Assembly (NCBI GenBank): GCA_037178625.1
Contig: CM074144.1
Location: 310,001 to 374,000 of the forward strand
Origin: Skeletonema tropicum
Lineage: Eukaryota > Bacillariophyta > Thalassiosirophyceae > Thalassiosirales > Thalassiosiraceae
Reading direction: 5' to 3'
DNA: 64,000 nucleotides
In this document: positions 10,850-22,896 of the stretch, piece after piece
Numbering within the stretch: the stretch's first letter is position 1
How the letters are laid out: every line of letters starts with the position of its first letter
Position numbers and translations under genes: made by a program
Notes under the pieces: generated by a model
The model's input: the letters and a program-made list of their open reading frames with translations, nothing else
What the model was told of the DNA's origin: nothing
Database searches by the model: none

Positions 10850-13117
10850 TAAGAAGTATTACTGATGTTCTTCTATTTATCTCTGTTTCCTTTAGCCTGT
10901 CGACATGATAGCATACAGTTGGTAGCGCGTCTTCCCTGCTTTTCAACACAAAATTACGAAAAGCCTTCCGCCGTTTGGCATTTACAAGTGTGAGTATAGC
11001 TGTCTCATCTCCTTGACTCCATGACGTGGATTTTTTTGTCTACGTAGGAATCGTCCAAGAAGCGGTACCAAAGTGGCGCCAACGATCATCGAGCACATCA
11101 CCACCATGGGATTTCCGCCCGAGTAGCGTACTGTACTGAGCGTGGTGCCGTTATATAAAAGATACAATGCTCGAGACGTTTATATAGACACATATGATGC
11201 ATGTAGCAACTTTATATGTACTAATTTTTACAAATGATGTAAAATAAAAGCCAATTTGTGCACATGAATGTGTATCCTCAACTCTCATGAGCAATGAACG
11301 ATGGTGTTATAACAAATATTTCGGCACTAACGACACCAAACACTGCTAAAATAACGCTTGTAGAGTTATGAAAACAATGTTTGCATCTTTTTAATGCGGT
11401 AATAATAATTTATGAGGCCCACAGATCCTTGTCATTCAACACAAACACTTCTGTATGCACATCCATCTACTACAAGAGAATCACTTTGTGCATTCCAATG
11501 ATGTCAGTAGTGATCATATGCAGCTCTATCCGTCGAACATTACTTCATTGAAACCAAAGGGCCTTAACAAGTCGTTGAAGATTTCACTCCGATCAATTCA
11601 GAGCAATGTAGCGCCGTAACAATAGCCTTCTTCGGAGACAAAATGTGCACCTATTCCACCCTAATCGAGCTTTAAGTCACCCAACTACGACCTTATCTCT
11701 TCAATCAAATACAATAGTTGTTGTGTCATTGTTGTCAGATGGTAATGTTGATTTGAATAACGAATCCATTGGAATTTGTTCGAGGAATGGCCATGTGTTG
11801 GGCGATGGTGATACCAAGGCTGAGTTCGCCGATGGTGGTGTAGGCAGTGAAATCGATCTCAATTGTCAACTTCACGGTACAAAGCGATCCTTACATATTA
11901 TTGAGAGCTCATTTGTCGTGTTTAGTTGTCTCGTCATGATTAGAGGTCGGAATAGAACAACGAAATGGGTGACATTTGTTTGTAATTGATGATGTGATGT
12001 GTAGCAGCAATGTTGGTGCCCGACGGAGTGCTATGGCCATATGAAGTCACTAACAATGAACCACACCGACACTAGATGTCTATATGTAGAAGTAGCGGTG
12101 ATAATTGGCGGAGAGAGGACGATCTCCGAGGTGTTACAGGCGTAGTATCGGACGACACATCGGGAGATTCGGCTTCTTCTGGTTGACTTTTTCTCATGTG
12201 ACGCTTAGATGGGGTACCAAAAAGTGCATTACGTGGCCTAGCCAGTAAGTTTCCTCATAGCTTCAGCTGCATACAGTTATATAGCACGAAATGCAAATCT
12301 GTGTACTTCAGGAGATACGATTTTTACCGCTATGCCATCAACATGGTGTTTTGGTTCACTTCCTCATGATGTGTGATGATGTTTTTGCTGCGAAATCGTG
12401 CGCAAAAGAGGCGGGATTTTTTTGTGAAATATTTTATTTTCTAATTTCGGCGAAAGGGAGTCCGTTATCTATCTTGTATGACATGTATATATACGTAGGA
12501 ATCAATTTGACGGAGTCGAGGAGATGAGACAGCTATATATAGGGGTGGAGTATCGTAGGGGTGTGAGAAGCGAAAATGATCTATCTAGATATAAGTATCT
12601 ACTTAGTCAGCTCTCTCTCTATAGAGAGAGCTCTCTCTCTAGAGAGAGAGAGAGGTGAGAAGTTCTCTTCGGCGCGCGGTCGGCGGGACCAAGTTCAATT
12701 TAGGTGTAGTGCCGCCCCGGTGATTATTCTTACCCCTGCCGTGTAAATCACTAACAAAAATTGATTGTTACTAGAGGGAAAATGAAAATTACTTGACACC
12801 AATTGGAAGAGTTTGAATTACGGGGACATATATACATCTCAAAGTCCTTGGGGGGATGCCGCTCGGTTTCTACCTTTCGCCAAGGTGGAAGTCTGAAATG
12901 AGATTTTGCAAATACTTATCACGACTAGTGACTAAAGTGAATACCACTGCAGGGAAGGCTACGTGGGATCTCAGTACGCTGATGTGTGCAACAATGATAC
13001 AAACTAGCGTTAAAAGTTTGCTGTGCGTGCAAAACTTGCAGTTTGCAGCTCTCGTTCGTGCAGTTCTCATTCGTAGTAGTTGAGGTCGTAGTTCGTAGGC
13101 TCAAGTTCAAGTAATAG
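10850..13117. other. gene-poor interval, 2.3 kb, with CT/GA palindromic tract
   Basis: I see no supported gene. At about 12611-12652 alternating CT and GA runs form nested palindromes able to fold into a long hairpin. A 114-codon plus-strand frame at 11645-11989 has no family features and is not called. Confidence 0.4.
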
Positions 13118-13909
13118 GTACGGAAGGGATTGGTGGCCATGCCGCATTCGCAAGTATATCCCAACCATTTTGAAATATCCTTTTAGAAGGATATTTGCTG
13201 TCGAGCTCAGTACCCGTTGGACCTGAAATATCCTTTTAAAAGGATATTTGCTACTCCGACTTGTTAGAGTGTCAAAGCTAGCGAGTAGAGTACAGCTCCT
13301 TTTGTGTTTTCCCCTCAAAAACCTGTAGCCCTTCTACTCAATAAAGTGACCTAAAGGCCACACATGGCAGTGATATTTACCAACAACAAGTTACTTATTT
13401 GCACGAGGCCTAAGAATATCCTTCAAAAAGGATATTTGCCTCTCACGTAGAAACATACCAGAGCTCTACGGAAATATCCTTTTAAAAAAGGATATTTCAA
13501 GAGATGGTTGGGATATTATGGAGTGCACCTGCGTCAGGAGTATCATTCTATGAAGCACTGCATCAAGTTCCGGTAGATGTCTTATTGTTATTTGGTGGGG
13601 ATGATCCATTGTGTACGGAAGCTGTGGTGAAACGGATGCATGTGACACTTGCTTCTCGTCGTAATGGTAATGGTGCTGCTGCTTGTAGGTTTGTCACTTT
13701 GAAAAATGTAGGGCATTTTCCAAATCATGAGGCACCGACGGCTGTGGCGCGTTTTGATACCATGGTTAAATGCAGATGGATCGGAAGAGCGTCGTGTGGT
13801 GCCTTTGGATTCATTACGTGAGATACAAGAGCCTTGGGGAGAAGCGATACGTGAGATATCGATAGAAGAGAGTGAGAGATTGGGGTTGGTTGACCGTGTT
13901 GTCTCTTCG
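13118..13909 (+). pseudogene. decayed 3' fragment of the alpha/beta hydrolase gene
   Basis: The bases at 13118-13159 and 13513-13909 copy about 8828-9273 of the intact hydrolase gene with few substitutions. The copy keeps the catalytic Asp region (FGGDDPL, where the parent has FGGDDPW) and the His region (NVGHFPNHEAP), but lacks the N terminus, the nucleophile Ser and the last codons. A 2-nt deletion near 13750 breaks frame after PTAVA. Two other length changes, in the Ala run and near GEAI, are multiples of three. It is interrupted by the insertion at 13160-13512. There is no start region, so it is a dead fragment made by a partial duplication in the same orientation, 4.3 kb from its source. 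Confidence 0.9.
13160..13512. mobile_element. MITE-like insertion with CCCAACCAT terminal inverted repeats
   Basis: The element is 353 bp, begins CCCAACCAT and ends ATGGTTGGG. Comparison with the intact parent gene at 8870 shows the empty site directly: parental GTATATTA has become GTATAT, then the element, then ATATTA, so ATAT is duplicated as a 4-bp target site. The inverted repeats stay similar for about 20 bp, allowing for small differences. It has no coding capacity. Inside are four short palindromes of the form AATATCCTTTTAAAAGGATA (near 13172, 13223, 13414 and 13470). CCC ends with a 4-bp duplication recall piggyBac-type elements, but those use TTAA, so the superfamily is open. Confidence 0.85.
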
Positions 13910-13926
13910 CTGACCTTGGGAAAAAT

Positions 13927-14110
13927 ATACTGCAGTCTAAAACTAGTCTGTACCTTAAGATACGAGTCTGTACCTTAAAGATGTCCTGAATTTTCTATCT
14001 GCTCGTTCTAGACGAGTTCTTGTCGGATTCGAGTGAAACCAAGACAGAGGAAGTTAGCTCTGATGTTGTAGGAGAGGTCTGCATACTCGGTTCGGACCAT
14101 AGAATCGTTT
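13927..14110 (+). repeat. fragment of the TIR element found complete at 52812-54869
   Basis: About 180 bp match, in inverse orientation, the right end of the TIR element at 54869-54690. The match starts with the terminal AGTCTAAAACTAGTCTGTACC and continues through GATGTCCTGAATTTTCTATC into diverging internal sequence. No second terminus is seen downstream, so this copy is truncated. It starts only 18 bp after the hydrolase pseudogene ends. Confidence 0.75.
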
Positions 14111-15259
14111 AGGAGACCATTGAGGGGAGGGGGAGTGTACCTATGGTGAAAAGATTCGCTGAAAACAGCAAAACTATTCATTCTAAAAATTCAGGATATT
14201 TCAGTTTCAGCTAATCTTTGTATAATGCTCGCAACAGATGGCCATTGGTGTTGTGTGGTGAAAGGTCCCCTATTTCGCGGAGTGAATGCACTCAATATCA
14301 CTTCAAATACTCGTGTATGTGACGGAGTAGGGCTCCTGATTTTCCATGAAAACATGCTATATTCCAACCAGTCCAATTATGTTGTAGCCGCAATGAAATA
14401 GAGAAACCTGGTCAAACATCGTTGATTGTTATATAATAGTCATCACCATAGTCATCACCTCACTGACTTCATCTTGTATTCTGTCAGATATATGCATTCT
14501 CCTTTTTGATGTATTTTGTGGAAATTATCCATTTTCACCACCTGTATTCACCATACCACTGCATGCGTCATATAACGCCCAGGCACACTCTAGAGGGAAC
14601 TGATCGCCGCTTAATAGTATATAGTTGGCGTGTGCAAACCAGTTCGGTGGCAGAGCAGCTCCATCTATTCATCTGAAAAGACCATATTGAAAGTGTATCA
14701 TCACACCGATGTCAAAGCGCAATTTTCCGACACCTCTACTTTGGTGCCATGATATGTAGCAATGGCGTCGGTCGATGACCAACTGAGGACATCACTTCAC
14801 AAAAAGGCTATTGGAGAGGGAGTTACAGCAGTGGGGCTGTCTAATTTTATGTGTAGCTAGTGTTGTTGATGTCAGCACGTACTTAAGACCACCACCATGG
14901 TCAAAGCAGCATCGTCGACAAGTAGCAATGAGAAGCAGCAAGAAGCAGCCGACTGTTAGAGGGCGGCGGCCAGCCGTATCTTAGCAACAATCCAAGTTCA
15001 AAAAAACATCGCCGCCGATCGGTGCCGTGGCGGCAAGTGGCGGCGGCGGCAGCAGCTTCGGTGTGGACGGAGGCGCCGTCGATTTCGATGCAGGCGGGTT
15101 TGGACTCACTGTCTACAATGAATCAACAATGAAAAAAAAGGGAAGCACTATGCTTCCTAATTTATGGATTTCATGACAGCCTTCCATGGAAAAAGATGGT
15201 GATGTGTGCGTGTTTGAGTTCAAGGCTCTCAAATGGATGCTCGAGTGAGGAATGTGAAG
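14111..15259. other. gene-poor interval before the LINE, with a possible small coding fragment
   Basis: No recognised gene is present. At 14897 an ATG in a good context opens a 20-codon frame (MVKAASSTSSNEKQQEAAD), and at about 14984-15174 a Gly-rich frame follows that contains SSFGVDGGAVDFDAGGFGL and stops. They could be pieces of a gene disturbed by the retrotransposon insertion downstream, but the sequence gives no clean splice between them. Confidence 0.3.
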
Positions 15260-15276
15260 TGTGCAGTCACATGGTC
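15260..15276 (+). repeat. left 17-bp target-site duplication of the LINE
   Basis: TGTGCAGTCACATGGTC is identical to 20632-20648. The bases on either side of the two copies differ, so the match is bounded at exactly 17 bp. Confidence 0.85.
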
Positions 15277-17082
15277 TCTGACGTTAAGCCAAGAGACAAA
15301 TTCTATGAGGACTTGATTGCTCTACTCAAGAGGTGGCGTGAGGAAGGAGACCGAATTATTGTTTGCCTAGATGCTAATGAGAATATCTACAACAAGCGGA
15401 TCGGACAAGCTCTAACAGAAGTAGATGGGTTAGCGATGAAGGAGGTGGTAGGAGACTACACTGGGAAGCAGCTTGGTGCAACTTATTTCCGCGGCTCTCA
15501 ACCTATCGATGGCGTGTGGGCGACAAGGGATATTGAAGTTTTGAATGCATGTGTAATGCCGGTGGGTTATGGAATGGGTGATCACCGATGCTTCGTGGTA
15601 GATTTCGCTGTCTCATCACTTGTTGGCCGCTCCTTGGTCCGTGTGAAAAAGTTGAAGGCGAGACGACTGAATACCAAACTCCCCAGAGTTGCGGAGAGAT
15701 ACAACCAACTGCTAGAAACGAACCTGATCAGGCATAGGGTAGACGACGATCATCGTGCCGCATACCAGGCACAAACAAAAGAAGAAGCTCGTACTGCTCT
15801 CGCGTCCTCTGAAGAGAAAAGCAAACAATATATGGCTCACGCAGAATCGAAGTGCCGCAAAATCAAGGCAGGTAGAATACCATTCTCGGCAGAATCAGTG
15901 ACTTGGATAAAGCGAGGCGAAGTCTATAGAACACTTCTCCGTTATCATGCGGGAAGGAAGGTGAACCGAGGGAATTTGAAACGAAAATGTCGGAAGCTAA
16001 AGATCCTTCGTCCATTCAACCTCTCAGTAGCAGAGATCGCTGCTAAACTCAAAGCTTGCGACAGTAAGTGTGATCATTTTAGGAAACATGGACACCACTA
16101 TAGAAAGAAACATCTGAATCGTCGGCTGGATATTGCTAAAAAGAAGGGTGACGAGGCTGCAGAGAAGCGTATACTTGCCATCATTAAAGGAGAGAGAGAT
16201 AGACGTTTCTGGAGGAAGTTGAATTACAATCTCGGTAAACGGTTTAGCGGTAGTATTCGAACAGTGCAGGTGGAAACTGATGGTGGTAATGTGGTAGAAT
16301 ATGACACAAAAGATTCAGTGGAAAAAGCCATTTTGGAAAACATTCATGGTGAGGGCAAACGATTCTATCAGGCGGAAGAAGCACCTATCTGCAAAGGGCG
16401 TCTTAGAGGTCAATTTGGATACAACGCCGACACAGTTGCTGCCAGGGCAGTGCTGGATGGCACTTATGAATTCTCTGACGATTATCATGAGGCAACGAAG
16501 CAGTTATTTGAGCAGATAGCAAAGATTCGATCTCTTGTTCCGATGGACTCCGTCGAGACCTTGATTGATGAGGTGACTTGGGCTAAGAGCTGGAGACGGT
16601 CGAAGGAGGCAACATCATCGTCTATTTCTGGCTTCCATTTTGGCCATTACATTGCTGGCGCAGAGTCGGAGTATATCTCCAACTATCACGCGGTTAAAAT
16701 ATCTCTCGCTCTCATGAGGGGTATCAGTTTGTCGAGGTGGCAACGCGGTTTGGCCTGCATGCTCGAAAAGAAAGCAGGCAGTCGACTAGTCACCAAATTG
16801 CGCAGCATCCTATTGTTGGAGGCTGACTTGAACAAAGCAAACAAGATCATATACGGTGATAGGATGATGAATAATATTCGCAAATACCAACTCATGCCAG
16901 AAGAGATATTCAGTGAGAAAAATAGGACGGCAGATGATGGGGCCTTGGCAAAAATACTATTCTTTGATATAGGACGGCAACTTCGTACTCCGGCTGCTAT
17001 TGCTTCGGTTGATGCAAGCAACTGCTATGACAGAATAGCACATGCCATTGCTTCTTTGGTGTTTCAAGCCTTTGGAGTTTAG
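15277..17082 (+). pseudogene. LINE ORF, part 1: partial endonuclease and start of reverse transcriptase
   Basis: The open frame from 15196 encodes 628 aa, but the first 27 codons lie outside or in the target duplication and are chance coding. Element-derived sequence starts at SDVKPRDKFYEDL. It has the endonuclease segments RIIVCLDANENIYN, FRGSQPIDGVWA and GYGMGDHRCFVVDF, a long basic linker, then the RT region up to motif A (ASVDASNCYDRIAH, catalytic Asp near residue 608). A TAG at 17080-17082 ends it. The downstream frame is the same, so a single in-frame stop in the middle of the RT palm separates the two parts. With the missing N-terminal half of the endonuclease, this copy should be inactive. 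Confidence 0.85.
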
Positions 17083-20000
17083 CAGTCGGCAACAGAGTCT
17101 ATGCTTACTACAATCCAGGAGATGCGGTACTTCTTGAGAACTGCGTATGGGGACTCAACACGGTGCGCAAACAGCACTGTCGAAGTTAAGTATCAAGGTC
17201 TGTGTCAAGGAAATGGTGCTGCACCTGCAGGGTGGGCAGCAATTAGTATCACCATCTTGATGGCTCACAAAGCCGATGGACATGGAGCGACCTTCGTTTG
17301 CCCTTTCACACCATCCAAACAAATTGACTTGGCGGCTATTCTCTTTGTCGATGATACGGATATCATTCATATCAATATGAAGAAGAGGGAGACAATAAAT
17401 GAGGTTCATGCAGCTCTGTCAGCAAGCGTCCGCAGTTGGAATAATCTTTTGATGGCAACAGGGGGCACCCTACATCCTGATAAGTGCTTCTATTATTTGA
17501 TGTCTTACTATTTCGACGAGAGGAAGCAGTGTTGGCTGTATGAAGATCACACCAAGGATTGCTATTACGACATTGAATTGTCTCTTCCAGATGGGACCCC
17601 ATTTTTGATGAAGCATCACTCTGTGGAGCATCCGGAGACTATGCTAGGTGTGGCAACAAGCCCGTCTGGTTCGTGCCGCAGCAAGTGCAATTGTTCTGAG
17701 GAGTGCAAAGGTCCTCTGGACGTTTTAATCGAGAAAGCATCTGATTGTGCGCAAAAAGTTCTAGGGAGTAGATTGAATCGGCGTCAATTCTGGACATGGC
17801 TATCAGCTTGTTTTTGGCCCAAAGTTTCATACGGTCTGTGCTGCCAGACGGCCCCCATCAAAGATCTTCAGACATGTCTGCAAAAGACGTATTATCAGTT
17901 GATGCCTGTGGGTGGTATGATACGAACGGCACCTAAGGAAATTCGTGATCTAGACATTGGCTTCTACGGCGGTGGATTCCCGAATGTGCCGATAGAATGC
18001 GGCATTCAGCAATTGAACAAACTGATGGTGCACTATGGATGCCCGTCTAGTAATGGAATTACAGCTCAGGTCTCGGTAGACCTCTTCATTATTGAACTCG
18101 GTCGAGCGCATCAGCCCTTTGATGAATCATTTCAACAATATCACTCTTGGGTTACTCCCAGCTGGGTGAAATCGATCTGGGAAAAAGTAGATACCTTCGG
18201 GTATAAGGTGGTATTGAACAATATCGACAACCCCTTCCCAAGAGTGGGTGACAAGTGGCTCATGTGTGTATTTGAAGATCTCCAGTACTCTCCACAAGAA
18301 CTACGGCAATTGAACAGAGTCCGCCTGCACCAACAAGTTCTGTTTTTATCGGATATACTGTGTGTGAGGGGTTCGAAGATTGATCCACGGTACAAGAAGA
18401 GGCTGCGGCGGGAGGATGAAAAGTGGTCTAAGCTTGACTTCCCCGCTGAGGAACCGTCGTCAAAAGATTTTAAGGTGTGGAAGTCGGCTCTCTCTCAATT
18501 AGCCCCAGGAGGTTTACTTAGCGTCCGGTTGGGAAATTGGGTGCACATCGGCCACAAACTTCAGCCGTGGCGGTACTGTGCCGCATCGAATAGACTGCTC
18601 CGCTGTATGGGTAATGACCTTATGGAGGTATACCCTCCGCATGAAAATAACCCTCGGAGATATGTGAAAGATGGCAGTGATCATGCCCAGGTTCAGTACA
18701 ATGTTGCGTGTACGATAGAAGAGGTAGATACTGCGGTATATCGTCTGGTAAGTCATGCACCACTCCCAGGTCAGTCTCTACCCCCTAGCACTTTGTGGGA
18801 AGTCCTCGACCAGTGGGGTAGCATGTGGATGTGGGAAGATCTTGAACTGACGGGGAGCTATGAGTTCCTCGTGGCGGCTATTATAGATGGTTCACTAATA
18901 TGTGTGGCGGACGGATCCTTTATCAAGGAGATGTACCCAGATACCTGCTCAGCTGCATTCATTATGGAGTGTTCCAAGGGGAGAGGCCGACTCGTTGGTA
19001 AATTCTCTGAGAAGACACTCGCCGCTTGTGCATATCGTGGGGAGCTTTTGGGATTACTTGCTATTCATCTCATCCTATTAGCTGTGAACAAACTGAAACC
19101 ATCGCTGTCTGGTTCTGCCCAGATCTATTCTGACTGCTTGGGGGCACTCAATAATGTGGAAAACCTGCCTCCACATCGTATCCCGTCGAGTTGCCGGCAT
19201 TCAGATATACTCAAAAATATCATGATCCATTGCAGGTCTCTAACCTTCAGCACAGTATTTTCTCATGTCTCGGCCCATAAACTCGATCATTTGGTGTGGG
19301 AGGAGCTGTCTAGGCCTGAACAGTTGAATGAACAGTGTGACTCTGGCGCAAAACTAGCGATTTACGACGTTGATCCGAACGCAGGAATGGCGGCGCAACC
19401 TTTGCCACTGGAGCCAATCTGCGTCTATGTGGATAAGGGTAAGGAGAAGATGACTTCAGATACTGGTGAAAGAGTCCGCTTTCATGGCCACCTAGCGTTG
19501 GCCAGGGAGATCTTCGCTAAGAGACAGATCCTGCTTCCATCCGCGTTCGTCCAAGTAGATTGGGTCAACGTGAACAAGGCTTTACACGAGGTCCCGCGGC
19601 TTTTCCAACTATGGGCATGTAAGCAAGTTCACGACATAGCCGGCACCAACTTGCGGTTACACAGATGTGATCCTAATCACTCTCCTTTGTGTCCTTCCTG
19701 TCTGGATGCACAGGAGTCATGCGCTCACGTCTTAATGTGTGAAGAAGAGGATAGGGTTAAATGTTTTCAGATGTCAGCGGATAATTTACAGTCCTGGTTA
19801 CAGTCGGTGGGGACGTGTGAAGTGCTGGAAAAGTATATCATGAGTTTCGTGAGGGCTCGGAATGGCAAAAGCTTTATGGACTGCATTGCTAGCGATCATG
19901 ACCCGATACTGCGGAAGTTGGCACGTTCACAAGATAAGATTGGATGGCGGCGGTTTATGGAAGGAATGATATCCAAGGAGTTCTGTGCGATTCAAGAGAC

Positions 20001-20376
20001 ACATCGTCGTCTGGAGGGCAGCTATCTTTCGGGCGCAAAATGGGCACAGAGCTTCTCAATCAAGCTGATGGAGATGACCCATGGACAGTGGCTGGTGAGG
20101 AATTTCTTGATTCATGATAAAATTTCTGGTATGCTTGCGTTAGAGAGGAAGGAGGAGCTACAAATAGCTATAGAGGAGCAGCAAGAGATGGGCTTAGAAG
20201 GGCTTGGAGAGGAGGATAAATATTTGATGGAAATCAATCTCGATGATCTCGAAACAACTTCTGGTGAACATCAGGCTTATTGGCTGCTTTCAGTAAAAGC
20301 GGCACGTGAAGCCTTCTTGATACGTCGCCAGCGGGCACAGGCAGCACTTCGACGCGGTCAAAATAACCACGGATAG
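17083..20376 (+). pseudogene. LINE ORF, part 2: reverse transcriptase, RNase H and zinc motif
   Basis: This continues in frame directly after the TAG; the first ATG is at 17101 and gives 1091 aa. RT motif B is QGNGAAPAGWA (residues about 36-46) and motif C is FVDDTD (82-87), a variant of FADD. RNase H follows with VADGSF (about 603), YRGELLG (about 645), YSDCLGAL (about 675) and HVSAHKLDH with a final CDSGAK. Near residues 860-880 CPSCLDAQESCAHVLMC resembles the zinc motif at the end of many LINE polymerases. The frame is otherwise intact for over a thousand codons, so the insertion is not old. Confidence 0.87.
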
Positions 20377-20631
20377 AGATGGGTATATGCTTATACTCTC
20401 GTGCAAATACTTGTATTTGTATATCTGGCCTGTATACAGGCTTATTGACATACACGTCAATATATCCCGGGCTTTTAAACGAGCTGTGGTAGGAGAGACA
20501 ACCCTCTCCCGTGGTTCCGACTGCGACGCTGTTTGGTTCTGCCCTCGGCGTATGAAGACTCCAATTGTTGGTTCAATGATGTCTAGGTAGCGATAATGCA
20601 ACATTTACCTAATTTCCTAAGTGATTTGATA

Positions 20632-20648
20632 TGTGCAGTCACATGGTC
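20632..20648 (+). repeat. right 17-bp target-site duplication of the LINE
   Basis: This is identical to 15260-15276 and marks the 3' boundary of the element at 20631. Confidence 0.85.
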
Positions 20649-22675
20649 GTGCGGTGAGGGGTAGAAACCAGCAATACTTGTAGAAGCCCGATGCTGCTGC
20701 ACGCTTTTGGACAGAATATTATAGACTCGGTCGGAATGGGAGCAAGATCTGCTATACAATTCACTCGGTGTGAACGAAAGCAAGATAATGAAACTCGACT
20801 GAAATTTTCGAAAAGAAAGTTGTTTAGGACTGTATGGAGCGTCTATGTGATAAAGAAATTCATTACGGTGTTGCGATGGACGATATAAGAGAGTTTTATG
20901 GATATGAAACGGAATCAACGAAGATAATTGATGCCATGCTAAAAGACAGGCAATGATACAATGTAGAGGTCTGGATTCATCCCAATCTCCGTTGACATAG
21001 GACTATTAACAGTATATAATGTTTATATTGGAGCAAATGCTTTCGTTGCTTTCATTTTGGCGTGTCCGTAATATTGAGGTTCTGCCTGGCTGCTACCCAC
21101 CAAACCCCCTAGTGGAAATCTACCTTGTGAGACTCCCATCTCAAATCTTTCATTTTCTACGTTATCATCACTCACACGTACGGTCGTGGTAATTCTGGCG
21201 CTCTTCAATCCAATATCCACGACCTTTGCTAGAGGGGATTTGGTATATCACGACCTTTCGCGCCTCAGACCGATGGATCGTACGAAAGCAATTTACCTCA
21301 ACGAGGTACTAACGTTTTATCAGGAAGTTATGAAGGTGAAGGTGTGCATGCAGTTGTTGTTGCCCTAGAGCCTGATCTCTCGATATTCGATTGGATCTAG
21401 GTATAGGTATAGGTGCCAAAAAGACTGAGGAGGAAGCTAGCTAGGATGCGCTTACCACTCCGCAACAATCAAATTGCGATTATTCAGTGTGCAGTGTGAA
21501 ACTATGATTATGATCGACCTCTTCCACGGTCCGCTCAAGTGGTTGCTTCCCCACTATCACAGGTTCAACTTTAAGTTGAAGCGGACTCCCTACCTGTTCT
21601 TCAAGACTTGATTAAATCGTTTTATGCAGATGTGAGAATGCACAATCTGTCAAGGAAGCCATGGATACTCTTCCAATACGTAAACGTAAGTCACGATATT
21701 CAAGAATACAGAGATGGTACAGGCCTCTCTCTGGACGGAGTGCAATGTGTACTTGTTACTATGTGCACCCATCGCAGTACTGCTGCCGCAGAAACAGAGT
21801 CAGTTGTGAGCCTGTTGATGCAGCCTGATCGTGAAATCCGAATGCAGCCGGAAGACAATCTGGTCTCTTCGTACCATACCGTTTAACGCAGCCCTCGCGA
21901 AGCGAGTAAAGCATTGTCCAAGATCAAGATAGACACTTGTTACTCTGGTCGCCAGGATGGCCGCTGCCGAAAGAAATTGGTGGATAGTTCTAAATGCTCA
22001 AAAACTCTTCGAAGCGTCGCGATCCCAAATACTGATTTGGTTCGTAGTCGTAGGCTTTGATCTAGCCGCTTCTAAAGTCTGAAATCTGCCGAGAGCAGAG
22101 ACTCCAACGAAGGTCTCTCTCAGAGCGACTGAAGTTGACACGAAAGGAAGATAAAAAAACGAGCCTCAGTTAGTTTAGTTTAGTGAGCGCTACAACAATT
22201 GAAATTGATAAAAGACCCAATGGTATTGAGGGGTACAGGGGGTGTGTATAAGGAAATTATTCGAATTAGAAATGAAACCTGAAAGTGAATGCGTTGAACA
22301 ACGACGTCTTGGCCAAATCCTATACACACACAACCGATGTCAAGGAAGATACATTTGGTTGCTCTAATATCACAACAGAACTTACGTCCTTGATTCGATC
22401 GAAATTTTGATAGCTCGTTCTTGGTTCACACTAGTTCGGGGGAGAATGTCAAAGGGAATGACTCTCTTCCGGTATCCTGATACCGGTACGACAGTCATCC
22501 TCCTGTTCACACGTGTCAAATTCCCAGCCACGGTGAGAACCCGTGATTGATCCTGTATGGAATGTTCACTCTCTCACGAGACAAAATGACCCCATTAGTG
22601 CGTGGGTCTTCAATAATTGGATTCCATTCTTTCTGTATATACTTCCTGGCCACGCTAAATTAGGAGTACGCACGT
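20649..22675. other. gene-poor interval between two retrotransposons
   Basis: No supported gene is present. A perfect palindrome CCGGTATC-CT-GATACCGG lies at about 22469-22486, just after a purine run (GGGGGAGA) followed by TGTC, an arrangement that recalls a polypurine tract next to an LTR start. No partner LTR is present, so I do not call an element. Confidence 0.35.
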
Positions 22676-22885
22676 TGTCCAATCTAGCTAACAATTGAGC
22701 TTATTATTGATCAATAGATGTAACGAATAGAATTATTATGACTTAAAATATAAAGGAAACGATCAACGTTTTTGGATTCGGTTGCTTTCATTGGCGATGG
22801 AGGATTACGAAACATATTGAGAAACGAGAAACCAGATAACATAAATATGAATTTGATTGATGTCCGACACTACGTAGGTGTGACA
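22676..22885 (-). repeat. 3' LTR of the Ty3/gypsy element
   Basis: This is a 210-bp repeat identical to 28251-28460. On the plus strand it begins TGTCCAATC and ends GTGTGACA. A purine-rich tract (AGGAGGGGTAGAA on the minus strand, 22886-22898) abuts it and overlaps the pol stop codon; it should act as the polypurine tract for plus-strand priming. Confidence 0.95.
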
Positions 22886-22896
22886 TTCTACCCCTC

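Larger units (their letters stand above)
15260..20648 (+). mobile_element. 5'-truncated non-LTR retrotransposon (APE-RT-RNase H) with 17-bp target duplication
   Basis: The bases TGTGCAGTCACATGGTC occur at 15260-15276 and again at 20632-20648, exactly around a LINE-type coding region. The element body is therefore 15277-20631. The left boundary falls inside the apurinic endonuclease domain, so the copy is 5' truncated, the usual outcome of target-primed reverse transcription. The 3' end has no poly-A tail. Domains in order are the C-terminal half of the endonuclease, a reverse transcriptase, RNase H and a CCHC-like zinc motif. The RNase H places it among the APE-plus-RNH LINE groups, with the clade not resolved. 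Confidence 0.9.

Noticed and set aside
11645..11989. 114-codon plus-strand frame
   Set aside because: No domain, signal or repeat; expected by chance in AT-rich DNA.
12600..12660. CRISPR-like or regulatory repeat in CT/GA tract
   Set aside because: Simple sequence with palindromes only; no spaced repeats.
22440..22500. Purine run, TGTC and a palindrome like an LTR edge
   Set aside because: No matching second LTR, primer site or coding region nearby.
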